A stretch of DNA of 64,000 nt from contig CM051005.1 of NCBI GenBank assembly GCA_027704905.1, forward strand, positions 9,318,714-9,382,713. Direction: 5' to 3'. The notes beneath the pieces are model-generated. The model was given only the letters and a program-made list of their open reading frames with translations. It was not told the origin of the DNA and made no database searches. The position numbers were made by a program, and so were the translations under genes. The stretch comes from Muraenolepis orangiensis. Taxonomy: Eukaryota; Chordata; Actinopteri; Gadiformes; Muraenolepididae. This document shows, one piece after another, positions 53,442 to 64,000 of the stretch; position 1 is the stretch's first letter, and every line of letters begins with the position of its first letter.

Positions 53442-54353
53442 TCACAATATAGTCCTCCAAGTATCTTGGTCTGACCCGGACACGGGCCGGACGAGCTTCA
53501 GGACGAACCACTGGCTCAGCCGGCTCAGGTGGGAACCCGGCTGGACCCTGCAACTGCTCATCAGGGAAAGCAAAGTCCCCGTCTTCCCGGGCCCAGGGTC
53601 CACGATGGGGGGCGGTGCCACCTTCCGAAGCCAGCTTGTGTGCCACCGTGATCCGTCGGCCAGACGAAAGGTGGCTGGCCCCAGTTGAGCGGTGACCTTC
53701 ATCGGCACCGTCCAGAAGGATAGCAGCTTGTGGTCCCGGTTAGGACGGTGAATCCTGACCCAGTCCCCCACTGTGAAGGGAGGCGCTCTCACCCTCTGTC
53801 TCTTGTCGAAACGCTGTTTCATGCGACGCTGAGCCTCTTCGACCCTGGCACTCTGGCAGGGTGCTGCTGCTGGTTTGACGGCCACCGGGGCCCGTAGCCA
53901 ATCCAAAGGGAGCTGCAGCTCACGGCCCATCATCAAGAGGGCTGGGGAGCTGCCGGTAGTTGAGTGCGGCATCGCCCTGTAGTGAAGCAGGGTGCGGAGC
54001 AGCACGGCTGAAAACGGAAGACCATCTGCCAGGTGTGCTCTGACCCCATTCTTTAGGGTTTGGTTGAACCTTTCAACCCCCCCATTTGCTTGCTGGTGGT
54101 AGAAAGCTGTATGGATGTGTTTGATCCCCCTCTCCTCCACAAAGGTGGCAACCTCAGCTGAGACTAACTGTGGGCCGTTATCTGTAGTGATGGCGTTAGG
54201 ACTGCCCCACCGAGCAAACAGAGAGGCGAGAAAGTCTTTGACCACCCGAGCCGTTACGGACCCCGTGGCGACCACCTCTGGCCATTTTGAATGGAGCTCC
54301 CCACAGATTTCCAGCTGGATGTGCTCCCAAGGCGCGCACGGCCACTGCAACAC
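53442..54353 (-). pseudogene. Gypsy integrase remnant
   Basis: Minus-strand frame with WEHIQLEICGELHSKWPEVV, ITTDNGPQLVSAEVATFVEE and HQQANGGVERFNQTLK. The third catalytic residue (E of GGVERF) and the second (D of TTDNG) are present. The first catalytic aspartate position reads glutamate (LEIC), and about 20 residues that normally follow ICGE are missing, so it is probably inactive. The zinc-binding region lies upstream in another frame (around 54,390-54,450). Deleted in copy 1. Confidence 0.8.
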
Positions 54354-54444
54354 AGCTCACCCAGGGGCGGTGGGGGTGGCGGGCCAGTTTTGCCACTGAG
54401 CAGGCAGGCCGTGCACTCCTTCACCATTGTCTCTATATCTCGAT

Positions 54445-54981
54445 CTATGCCCGGCCAGGCCACCACACCAAATCCCTGCAGCGCTGTTTCACCTTTACGA
54501 TACCCAGGTGGCCCTTGTGCGCCATAGCCAAAACGCATGCCCTGAGGTCGATGGGGACGAACGTGCGCAGGCCCCGGGCCACGCAGACACCGTTCCAGCA
54601 GGTCAGCTCGTCCTTGACCCGATGAAAAGACGGCAACTCCTCTGGGACCTTCGCAGGCCAGCCCTCCCGGATGTAAGTGCGGAGCCGGGAGAGCATGGGG
54701 TCCTCCTCCGACACGAGCCGAAAGTCCTCCGGGGAAACCGTGGTCTGGAGCGGGGCGTGGAGCATGAGCTCTGACTCTGTTGTGTCCGGGCCCGCGCCAG
54801 GCACTGGGGCGGGGGTGGCACTGGAGAGCAGGTCAGCCACCACATTCTCCCTGCCGGGAGTAAACAGTGTGGTGAAGTCATACGGCTGGAGTCTCTCTGA
54901 CCAGCGGTAGATCCTCAGCGGTTTGTGCCTCGACCCCGATGTAGCAAGCAGGGCCGTGAGAGCCTGATGGTCAGTACGCAA
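54445..54981 (-). pseudogene. Gypsy RNase H and integrase zinc-finger remnant
   Basis: Frame starting within RNase H: RTDHQALTALLA, then WSERLQPYDF and PGRENVVADLLS, the usual RNase H end, followed by the integrase N-terminal region (AHKGHLGIVKVKQRCRDLVWWPG). It goes out of frame before the CX2C motif. Confidence 0.8.
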
Positions 54982-54997
54982 TGTAAAATGTCGCCCA

Positions 54998-55849
54998 TTA
55001 CACGTACATGTGCCACCGCTTGCACGCCCAGACGCAGGCCAGGGCCTCCCGCTCCCCCACCGAGTATTTCTTTTCGGCCGAGTTGAGGGACCGAGAGGCG
55101 AACACTACCGGGCGTTCCGTGCCCCCTTGGATCTGGGACAGCACCGCCCCTATTGCCGTATTGGACGCGTCACAGGTCACGAACGTGGGGCTCGCCAGGT
55201 CAAAGAATGCGAGCACCGGTGTTGAGGTGAGCTGCGTCTTGAGCTGGCAAATAGCGGCAGAGCAGGCCGGGGTCCACTCCCAGACCGCGTCCTGTTTCAG
55301 GAGCTCGCGTAGTGGGGAGGTGGTCGAAGAGTACTGGGGAAGGAAATACAGGTAGTAGGCCGTCATCCCCAGAAACGAAGAGATCTGAGCTGGGCAGGAC
55401 GGCTCAGGCAGGTGCAGTACCGCCTCTACGTTTGAGTGTAGCGGGCTGAGGCCGTCAGCGGTCAGGCGGAACCCTACAAACTCGATGGCTGGAACGGCGA
55501 AGGTGCACTTTTCCCCATTTAGCATGAGGTTGTGACTGGCGAGGACGTCCAGCACCCTCACCAGGCGTTCGTCATGAACGGCCGGTGTTGCACCATGAAC
55601 CACTATGTCTTCCAGGAAAACGACCACGCCCGGGATGCCGGCGAAGATGGTGGTCATGATTTTTTGAAAACAGCTGGGGGCCGAGCTGAGGCCGAAGGGC
55701 ATACGGCTGCGGATGTCAGGGTGCAGCGGAACCTGCAGGTAGCCTTGGCGAAGGTCTAGTTTTGTGAACATGGAAGAGCCGTAGAATTGTGTGGCTAGCT
55801 CCTCCACTGTGGGCAGCGGATACCTGTCAGGTATCACGGTCTTGTTCAC
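54998..55849 (-). pseudogene. Gypsy reverse transcriptase remnant, copy 2
   Basis: Same as 9,682-10,533, including the FLED active-site change, with one amino acid difference noted near the RT thumb (SSTTSPL against SLTTSPL). Confidence 0.85.
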
Positions 55850-57564
55850 CGGCCTGAGATCGATGCAGGCCCCCTGACTTTTTCTTCACCACCACCAGGT
55901 TTGAAATCCACGGGGAAGCATCAATGTCCTCGATGATGCCCGCGTCCAAGAGTTTTTGCAGCTCGGTGGTGACGTCGTCGCGCAGGGCGAGAGGCAGGCG
56001 GCGTATGGGTGTTCGGAGCGGAAAGAGCCACCGGACCGTGGAAATATTCAGGAGCGACTTGGAGGCCCCCGTATCCAGCAGCAGTGGGAGGCAGACCCCA
56101 TCCAGCTCCACTGTGCAGCACTTTAGCGGTCAGGAGGTGGCGGCCACTGAGTGGATGGTCGTGTGCGGCCCAGGCGTACGTGGAGGTGGGCTGTCGGTTG
56201 AGGGAACAGAGCGACAGACCTGTGAAAAATGGTTCTGCCTGCCACAGCGTTGACACCTCTGTCCCTTGGCAGGGCAGTTTGGAGCTCGACTCTGGTGCGA
56301 TGATGAGCCACAATTACCACAGGCCCGGCGTGCTGCCGTACCCTGGCGTGCTGCAAAGTTCACGTCTAAGTAGTCCTCAGGGAAAACCTCCCCGGGAGGC
56401 TCCATGGGTAGCGCCACCATTTGAGTTAGTAGCATGGGTCTGGGGGGAAAAAAACTAGAGGAGGGAGCTAGCTGTGATGACCCAAGCTGGAAAGCTATAT
56501 CCACTGCTCTTGCTAAAGTTAGCTTGTCTGTCATCATTAGCAACTTTTCTCTGAGCTTTGGGCTATTAGTGTGCTCAGCCAGCTGATCCCGTATCAGTTC
56601 ATCTTCCAGCACCCCGAATTTACAGAGGCTGGCTAGTCCCCTCAGATCAGCCACGTAACGGTGGATGGACTCACCCGCCTGTTGCCGACATTGCCGAAAA
56701 ACGATCCGCCGGAGCATAACATTTTGTGGAGCAGCAAAGTGTCCAGTGAGCAGTGTAACACAGTGTTAAGACCTGGCTCAAAAGGCCCCAACAAATAGGA
56801 GACACACCATGTCAACGGTTATCAAAATACGTTTATTTTGAACAAACAATTCAAAACAACCAACTTGCTAGTCAACAGAGCCGGGTGCCTGCAGGGGAAA
56901 ACAGAGAGAGGGAGAGAGAGAAGCAGAGAGGCTTTAAATAGCTGCAGGGCACCAGACCCAGGTGCCCTGAGTTACTGCAATCAATGCAATCAAGACAGCA
57001 TAGACAGGACAGCCACGCCCTCTCTATTGATGAACCCCCAGGGGCATCACACACAGTCACTATATTTCGGAGTGGGTCCGAGAGTCCAAGAAATCTGCTG
57101 TCCCTCGCTGCCCAGCGTGTGTATCAGCAGGGCTTTCTTCCGTTCGTCGTTAGCATCAGCTAGCCCCGCGGCTACTATGAACGTTTCGAAGGACTGAAGC
57201 CAGCGAACCCACGGGATCGGCGGTTCGCCCGGCAGTGCGAGGAACGGGGAGAGAGGTGAGAGTAGAGAATCCATAATCCTCGTCGCCAATGTTGTGTTTA
57301 ATAAGACTATGGACTACGACTTTTAGGTTGACCGTTTATTGTACACACTGCCATGGCGTCAACAACAACAACAACAACAACAACAACAACTGTGTCCGGT
57401 TCACACACCCCAAAACTCCCGGTCACACCGGATGTAATGCATACATAACACAGACCAAGGACGGATTGGTAGATTAGAATGAACCGGTCTCAACTGTTGA
57501 CAATGTTTACATTTATGTATTAAATATAATATTACATATTATATACTTTTGGTAGTTCATTCTT

Positions 57565-57730
57565 AGTGGCCTAGGCCACTTGCTGCTGTACCAGCATTTC
57601 CTTTCCTCCAGCAGTGGTTTCTTGGAAACCACGTGTGCTGAATAATCTCAAAGGCAACTCCCATCACGCTGCCTGCTCTTATAGCAGGCGGTAGATCTTT
57701 TCTTTCTCTTTTACATTGAGTATTGTAGTA
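57565..57730 (+). promoter_or_regulatory. IRG promoter module without IRG gene, copy 2
   Basis: Palindrome 57,565-57,580; GAS 57,619-57,627; IRF-like TTTCTTTCTCTTTTAC about 57,698-57,714. Followed by the BEL/Pao-like ORF start (57,966). Confidence 0.5.
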
Positions 57731-57965
57731 TCATTTCTACTCGGGTGGAGAAGAATCTTTTGCAGAGGTCCGAATACTAAATTCAATATCTTGTATTTCT
57801 CACGGTCACGGTACAGTTCTCACGGTCTGGATTTGAATAAATCCTACCAGTATCATAAAGAACGCATTGCTGTCATCATTGCATGAGAGGGAATTATAGT
57901 GAGAACTTACTGCTCCATAAGACAGCATCAGAAAGCAGTGAGTAACAACATTAAACCAAGTAAAG

Positions 57966-58220
57966 ATGTCTGAGAGTGGCAGCCAGCGTGTGGTTGTTGT
58001 GGATGTACATTGCACAGACATGCAGGCACAAGCACCTGACAAAGAGGGTGCAAATGAAGACCGCACAACCGTGCAACCACAAAGGGAAGGAGGCACAATA
58101 GTTAGCAACCCCGCTTCCTCAGAAGAGCCACGAAGAGGCCAAAGAGTCCGCATGTTGACGGAAAAGGGTCAAGAACTGCATGATGAGCAAATAAGAAAAG
58201 TTGCACATCGTTTCAGTGTG
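57966..58220 (+). pseudogene. BEL/Pao-like gag ORF start, truncated copy 2
   Basis: First 85 codons of the ORF at 12,644, then an abrupt switch into the palindrome at 58,222. Confidence 0.65.
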
Positions 58221-58221
58221 A

Positions 58222-58366
58222 AAAAGATTCTTCTCCACCCGAGTAGAAATTATACTACAATACTCAATGTAAAAGAGAAAGAAAAGATCTAGGCGGTAGA
58301 TATTTTCTTTCTCTTTTACATTGAGTATTGTAGTATCATTTCTACTCGGGTGGAGAAGAATCTTTT
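58222..58366. repeat. 70-bp-arm palindrome made of the ISRE-proximal module
   Basis: Arms 58,222-58,291 and 58,297-58,366 are reverse complements with two mismatches around a 5-bp centre (GGCGG). Each arm contains the TTTCTTTCTCTTTTAC IRF-like site and the TCTACTCGGGTGGAG motif. The left arm is inverted relative to the normal module, so this is a fold-back join at the end of the segmental duplication. Confidence 0.9.
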
Positions 58367-58507
58367 GCAGAGGTCCGGATGCTAAATTCAATATCTTGTA
58401 TTGACACAAAGCATCGAATAAATCATCAACTGCAGCAAGATGGAGCCTGCCGTGCAAAACTGTTCAGACTGACGACGCGCTTCTTACCAAACATTATATA
58501 GGAAGTA

Positions 58508-58646
58508 GAACAACAAACATCTACTACTCCTATTGGTCACGGTACAACAAACATCTACTACTCCTATTGGTCACGGTACAACCAACATCTACTACTCCTA
58601 TTGGTCACGGTACAACAAACATCTACTACTCCTATTGGTCACGGTG
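58508..58646 (+). repeat. 34-bp CCAAT minisatellite, third-unit copy
   Basis: Four units, one with CCAACATC. It lies upstream of hAT element C. Confidence 0.85.
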
Positions 58647-58732
58647 CCTTTGTTACATCACACGTTTGTTGACAGAAACTCCGTCGTCCTAGTCCTAGTG
58701 TCTAATACACATGGCTCTTACAATGCATACAG

Positions 58733-59714
58733 CAGTGGTCCCCAAACTAAGGCCCGCGGGCCGGATACGGCCCGCCTCCACATTTGGCCCGGCCCCCTGA
58801 ACAATACCAGAGACGCATTATGATATTTTTTATTTTTTTATTTTATTTTTTAATTTTTTAATTTTATGTTCATCAGTGTGAAAAAAATAAAAAATAAAAA
58901 TAAAATAAAAATACATAGGTAAGATAACTTTTCTGACTTTTCTGAGTATAAACTAATTTAATCATAATAAAATCTACTGGGATAAAATCCATCTCCACAA
59001 CCATACTGGTAGTGAAATGTATTGTGCTGTGTAGGTGCTGTATCACTTCGTTCGGTTTCTCAGCCTGCTTGCTTTGTGGTTTTCACAGGGAAGTTTGTCT
59101 ACAAACCTACTGGAACCTACAAAAGGATTATAAGGAAGGAACACAAGAACTTTGAGAGACTGCTCATATGAGTCATTTGAGTAAGAGATTCTGCTCTGAC
59201 AACTAAGCTAAACTTTTACCTGTTAAGATTGTGCACGGCACAACAGAAAGTTAATGTTCAGTGGACTTTTTTTCTGTGAAGAACCCAGAGAGGGTTATTT
59301 AGTTATTATTTATTTCATAAATAGTGTTATTATATATTTCCCGACTTTATTTTTTCTGTGAAGAACCCAGAGAGGGTTATTTGGTTATTATTTATTTCAC
59401 AAATAGTGTTATTTATTTCCTGACTTTTTTCTGTGAAGAACCCAGAGAGGGTTATTTTGTTATTATTTATTTCATAAATAGTGTTATTTATTTCATTAAT
59501 AGTGTTATTATTTATTTCCTGACTTTTTTTTCTGTGAAGATCCCGGAAAGGGTTATTAATATTTGGTTATGTGTGGCTTTCTGGAAAACAATAAATGTTT
59601 ACGTTTAGGCACCCCTGCGATCGTCACACTTTTTCTGTTACAAACTGACCCCGGCCCCCATCAGAGAAGGGAAAAGTTATGTGGCCCTCACAGGAAAAAG
59701 TTTGGGGACCCCTG
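58733..59714. mobile_element. hAT-type element C
   Basis: Ends CAGTGGTCCCCAAAC and GTTTGGGGACCCCTG. Internally non-coding, with about four tandem copies of a 60-75 bp unit containing CTGTGAAGAACCCAGAGAGG (59,270-59,560). Left flank GCATACAG is the cluster sequence upstream of IRG coding DNA; right flank CTTTAGAT is IRG coding exon 2. They do not match, so no target duplication is present. Confidence 0.8.
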
Positions 59715-59977
59715 CTTTAGATGATCTAAAGGCAGTCTTGAAATATATGTGTTCTGGAAAGGATAACAAAATAACTTGTTGGATTTATGCTGCGTAATAT
59801 GTCACAAAATGTGATATGTGTTGCAACAAAAGAAGGTTCCAGATGGATTCCTTTAGTTGGACTCTAGTAGCGGCTGGTCTTTCTTATGGTTTCATTTACA
59901 GGTTTGTGAGTCATGTTCTTGACAGCCTTGCTGTTGATGCAGAACATGTTCTGATAAAAGCATTGGACATTCAGTGA
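59715..59977 (+). pseudogene. IRG pseudogene 3 (C-terminal fragment)
   Basis: Begins inside coding exon 2 next to hAT element C: LDDLKAVLKYMCSGKD-like sequence, then the same frame-breaking change seen in pseudogene 1 near the CSGKD segment, then ICVATKEGSRWIPL and VLDSLAVDAEHVLIKALDIQ. A TAG interrupts the frame at about 59,868. No G domain remains. Confidence 0.85.
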
Positions 59978-60624
59978 TGTCAGGTAATGCGGTAGCCTCC
60001 AGCGGTGAGGAACAATGAACACTTAAATGAAACAATGGGTAAAAAGTGTTATAAGTGATTCAGTAGTTAGTGATACACAGTGTTTGCTGATTGGTTTGTT
60101 TTTAATTACTGGTGAAACATGACATTGGGTTAAATGTTGTGTTTTTAATGGGCATGCCATGTCCAGGCCTGTTATCCACAGCAGGGATAATGGGGCTAGG
60201 AGAGGTGCCTGAACCCAAAGGCCACTTAATAGAATGTAATATTATTAAATATAGATTTGACAGGACATAACCTGACCTGACAGTCACTCTCATCAGTCAG
60301 AGAGTGGGGGAGAGACTTCATTAGTTATTTTTATATTTTATGTTTCCAGATTGCAGCTTTACAACAGCTACCTTGATGGATAACATGTTAACATTACTGC
60401 AACAAATTACATCTTATTTGTTTCTCTTTCATCTCATTAATATCATAATACGCTGAAATTACGTGTTGTATATGTTGTGAAATGAACACGTTTAATTATA
60501 ATTCCTTCTGCCTTGAAAAAAATTTTTATTACGTGAAATAATAATATTTTTGTTATTTAAAAACAGACAGAAGATTATTAGCCTGTGAATGTTTGGGGGT
60601 TAAATAATAAATATATTTGTATCC

Positions 60625-60850
60625 TTGAAACAGCCTCATGCAGTGAGAATGTCCACAATGGGGTCCTTGAAACAGCCTCATGTATCACTGAGAATGTCCA
60701 CAATGGAGTCCTTGAAACAGCGTCATGCAGTGAGAATGTCCACAATGGGGTCCTTGAAACAGCCTCATGCAGTGAGAATATCCACAATGGAGTCCTTGAA
60801 ACAGCCTCACGTATCACTGAGAATGGCCATCATAGAGTCCTTGAAAACTG
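60625..60850 (+). repeat. 45-bp minisatellite behind IRG pseudogene 3
   Basis: Five units, mixing 45-bp and 39-bp versions (the shorter has CATGCAGTGAGAATG). Confidence 0.85.
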
Positions 60851-61113
60851 AATTTGTAAATTTAAGTGATTTTTGCAGATTGTTCCAGTCTGGCTGCAGC
60901 AGACCAGAAAGTCGACCGACCGAGTAAATGACTGCATTTATATAGCGCTGTTTCTGACCTGTTGCCACTCAAAGTGCTTTACAATGTGTGCCTATCATTT
61001 ACCAGGGGGCCGGATTGGTAGATTAGAATGAACCGGTCTCAAATGTTGACAATGTTTACATTTATGTATTAAATATAATATTAGATATTATATACTTTTG
61101 GTAGTTCATTCTT

Positions 61114-61324
61114 AGTGGCCTAGGCCACATGCTGCTGTTCCAGCATTTCCTTTCTTCCAGCAGTGGTTTCTTGGAAACCACGTGTGCTGAATTATCCCAG
61201 AGGCAACTCCCATCCCGCTCTGCTCTTATAGGGAGATCTTAACTTTCTCTTTTACATTGAGTCATATTAGAGACGCGTACCCATCTGGACTTCCAGCACA
61301 TCAATATCGTAGCAACTACTGAAT
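61114..61324 (+). promoter_or_regulatory. Promoter and 5' exon of IRG gene B
   Basis: Palindrome with its last base changed (61,114-61,129), GAS site TTCTTGGAA (61,168-61,176), IRF-like AACTTTCTCTTTTAC (61,241-61,255), a weak TATA-like CATATTAG (about 61,269-61,276), then the 5' exon ending at a consensus donor GAAT|GTAAGT (61,325). The exon sequence closely matches that of gene A. Regulation by interferon is inferred from motifs. Confidence 0.6.
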
Positions 61325-61973
61325 GTAAGTACATACTAGTGAATAATATCTATGGGCATGATCTGTATCTAAAGGAATGAACCACGGTCTCGTTGTTATA
61401 TACTTAATCCACACCCTTCTAAGTCAGCGTGTATCGATCAATCCTTATCTTGTCTTGAAAAATGCAAGTCATTTGTTAAGGTTAAGAAGAGATTTCTTTT
61501 TAGTTGTTTTTTCAAGGTTGAACAACTCATCTCAGAGCTCCCAGAACTTCGCTGCAGTTTCATTCCACTTCAACACAAGGAACCAAACTAAAGTGAGTAG
61601 TGGTTTAAATAAGTCTCACATCTGTCTGACTCAATGCAATGCATACAATATCACAGACAGTGATATTTTAGTTATCTCAAAGACTACATAACTGACTTTT
61701 AGTATTCTTTTAGTATTTAGTTTTCATAATAGTACAAAGCCTGTTTGCCTGCTCTTCTACTCTAGTAAGTTTAGTTCCCTGTGTTCCAAGAGACTGTTTC
61801 ATATCAGTGCCTTTGTTGTTCTGACTAAACCTTCACTTAAGACAGTCGCACGTTCTCACTTGGTGTCTGTGTATGGTTATTATCAGCATATAACACACCT
61901 CCCAGATAAAAACAGCAACGCTGATGCTAAATGGACTATCAATAATTTTCTCTATTCTTTCTTGTTCTCAAGG

Positions 61974-63417
61974 ATGTCCCTGGGAACCAAAGTGACTGAA
62001 GATATTGAAACGGCCCTGAAAAACGATGGCACACACGCAGCTGCATTAATAGCCAGAAAGTATTTGAAAGATATTGATAGTATTCCACTGAACATTGCTG
62101 TCACAGGAGAGAGTGGATCTGGAAAGTCCACATTTGTTAATGCCTTTAGGGGAATAGGCCACGAAGATGAGAGTGCGGCCGAAACTGGTGTTACTGAAAC
62201 TACCATGGAGACTAAGGCTTACTCACATCCAATATTACCAAATGTTACAGTATGGGATCTGCCGGGAATTGGAACCACCAAATTCCCAGCTAAAAAGTAC
62301 CTGCAGCACATAGGGTTTGAAAAGTTTGATTTTTTCATCATCGTATCATCTGACCGATTCAGAGAGAATGATGTCATGCTGGCTCAGGCGATCAAGAAAA
62401 TGGACAAGACTTTCTACTTTGTCCGCGCTAAGATTGACAGCAATCTGGATTCTGCGAAAAAGAGCCAGAAGAACCACGACGAAGAAAAGACACTCCAGAA
62501 AATCAAGGAAAATTGCATTCAAGGTTCGCTGTGTGTGTACTGTAAATATGAAATATTTCAATTGTTTTAAAGGAGCACTGCTCAATGTTTCAGTATAAAA
62601 CATGTTATATATATTAGATATAATTGAAATAGCATGCAAAGATGACTCTAAAATAATATTATAGAAGAGAAAAGCTAATTTGATCCTCAATGCTGAGTCC
62701 TAGTACAGTCCAGTATGGTACAGTTGAAACATGTTTCCACACTCCTTCCTGACCACATTAAGTTCCTCCTGTCTTCCATTTCCAACAGGACTTAAAGAAC
62801 AAGATGTGATGGCTCCTCAGGTCTTCCTGGTCTCCAACTTTCATCTCCATTTGTACGACTTCCCCACCCTCCAGGAGACCATGGAGAGAGACGTTCCTTC
62901 ACACAAGAGAGATATTCTGATCTTGGCCCTTCCCAACATCTCTCAAAGCTTCATTAAGAAGAAGAAAGAAGTTCTCCGTTCACAAATTAAGTACTATGCC
63001 TTATTATCTGCAGTTGTAGCAGCTGTACCTTTCCCAGGGCTTTCTTTGGCTGCTGATTTAGGCATTCTGGCAGAGGTTATTCAACGGTATTTGTTTGAGT
63101 TTGGTCTTGATGAAAAGTCACTGAAGAAACTTTCCAAAGACACAAACAAGCCTTTATTTGAGCTTAAGGCAGCCTTGAAATATGTTTGTTCTGGAAAGAA
63201 TATAACAAAAGAATTCGTTGGTTTCATGCTGCGTGAAATGTCACTAGAGGTGGTATGTGCTGCAGCAGAGGAAGGTTTAAGATTTATTCCTTTTGTTGGA
63301 CTCATAATTGCGGCAGCTATTTCTTCTCAATCTATTTACAGGTTTTTGAATCATGTTCTTGACAGCCTAGCTGTTGATGCAGAAAATGTTCTGATAAAAG
63401 CATTTGCCATTCAGTGA
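61974..63417 (+). CDS. Immunity-related GTPase (IRG), gene B; two coding exons
   Basis: A 392-residue paralogue of gene A. Coding exon 1 is 61,974-62,523 and coding exon 2 is 62,789-63,417; the 265-bp intron splits the same glycine codon. The first ATG after the TTCTCAAG acceptor is used, as in gene A. P-loop GESGSGKS at residues 45-52, G3 DLPG at 95-98, AKID at 152-155. Differences from gene A concentrate between P-loop and G3 (GHEDESAAETGVTETTMETK against NRDDRAAPTGVGETTMKPK), which includes the switch I region, and in the C-terminal hydrophobic stretches. The frame is intact. Intron 1 is about 650 bp, against about 1.8 kb in gene A, and lacks the CCAAT minisatellite. Cytosolic or membrane-associated defence GTPase by family knowledge. 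Confidence 0.9.
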
Positions 63418-64000
63418 TGTCAGGTAATGCGGTAGCCTCCAGCAGTGAGGAACAATGAACACTTAAACTGAACAATGAATGTTTAAAAAAGGTAAAACGT
63501 GATTCAGTAGTTAGTGATACAAAGTGTTTGCTGATGTTTTATTGGTTTATTTTAATTACTGGTGAAACATGACATTGGGTTAAATGATTGGTTAAATGTT
63601 GTGTTTTTAATGGGCATGCCATGTCCAGGCCTGTTATCCACAGCAGGGCTAATGGGGCTGAGAGGTCACTGAACCCAAAGGCCACTTGTAATATTATTAA
63701 ATATATATTTTTACAGGACATAACCTGACCTGACAGTCAACTCTCAGTCAGAGAGTGGTGGAGAGAATTTTTAATTTTTTAATTTACGCTACCAGATTAC
63801 AGCTTTACCATAACTACAGCTATAGTCTTTCTCACTCATCTCATCATGATCATAATACGTTGAAATGACTTGTTGTATACATGCTGTATTATTTTCAATT
63901 ATAATTCCTTCAGCCGAGGTAAGATTATTATGTTATAATAACTGTTTTATTATTTGACTATTGATTATTTGAAACAAAACTGAAAATGTAATTAAAATGT
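63418..64000. other. 3' flank of IRG gene B
   Basis: Conserved non-coding flank shared by all IRG units here, with GCGGTAGCCTCCAGC after the stop and GGCATGCCATGTCCAGGCCT further on. No gene is seen up to the window end. Confidence 0.6.

Larger units (their letters stand above)
53149..57450 (-). mobile_element. Decayed Ty3/gypsy retrotransposon, copy 2 (with integrase)
   Basis: LTRs 53,149-53,294 and 57,290-57,450, target duplication CAGAC (53,144-53,148; 57,451-57,455). It retains, on the minus strand: gag N-terminus (57,052-57,289), solo LTR (56,764-57,051), gag C-terminus (56,130-56,717), protease (55,827-56,111), RT (54,998-55,849), RNase H (54,445-54,981) and integrase (53,442-54,353). 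Frames are broken between RT and RNase H (a stop plus shift at about 54,990) and between protease and RT. This is the fuller version of the element at 9,408-12,128. Confidence 0.9.

Overview
The window looks like teleost fish DNA from a repeat-saturated immune gene cluster. The evidence is two intron-containing immunity-related GTPase (IRG) genes of teleost type, several L2-type LINE families, Ty3/gypsy chromoviruses, hAT and Harbinger-like DNA transposons, long CA/GT microsatellites, and no bacterial features. The only likely functional host genes are the two IRGs, at 17.9-21.2 kb and 61.2-63.4 kb. Both read left to right with the same structure: a short non-coding 5' exon, a first coding exon with the whole G domain, and a second coding exon with the helical C-terminus. 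At least five further IRG fragments are broken. A single frameshifted exon resembling prmt5 lies alone at 32.1 kb.

Layout. 1-12,898 is a near-identical direct copy of 40,743-58,220. Each copy holds a decayed retroelement gag region, L2 pieces, a LINE/IRG chimeric pseudogene, an L2 insertion inside an IRG promoter module, a mini-IRG pseudogene, a decayed gypsy element carrying a nested solo LTR, and the start of a BEL/Pao-like gag ORF. 12.6-17.9 kb is a rearranged zone: the BEL/Pao-like ORF is cut by a hAT element and its second half lies inverted 3.2 kb away between long inverted repeats. 17.7-22.1 kb is IRG gene A. 22.1-31.4 kb holds L2 pieces and an apparently intact gypsy chromovirus (23,270-28,433). 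32-37 kb holds the prmt5-like exon and an L2 LINE interrupted by a compact LTR element without pol and by a related solo LTR. 37-40.7 kb holds L2 fragments, one split by a Harbinger-like element. 58.2-61 kb is a third IRG fragment beside a hAT element, and 61.0-64 kb is IRG gene B. A run of exactly 1,000 N (44,856-45,855) marks an assembly gap.

How it fits together. Each IRG unit carries a recurring upstream module: a 16-bp perfect palindrome, then a GAS-type STAT site (TTCTTGGAA), then an IRF/ISRE-like TTTC-TC-TTTT site, and in gene A a TATA-like box and splice donor. This is the layout expected of interferon-inducible genes. The modules have multiplied with the cluster, sometimes without a gene. 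Many units also carry a 34-bp minisatellite with an inverted CCAAT box in each repeat. Two LTR families show 11-nt matches between the base next to the 5' LTR and the probable transcript start, which fits the self-priming known for the Tf1/sushi group of chromoviruses. All calls are from reading the sequence and supplied translations; no database search was run.
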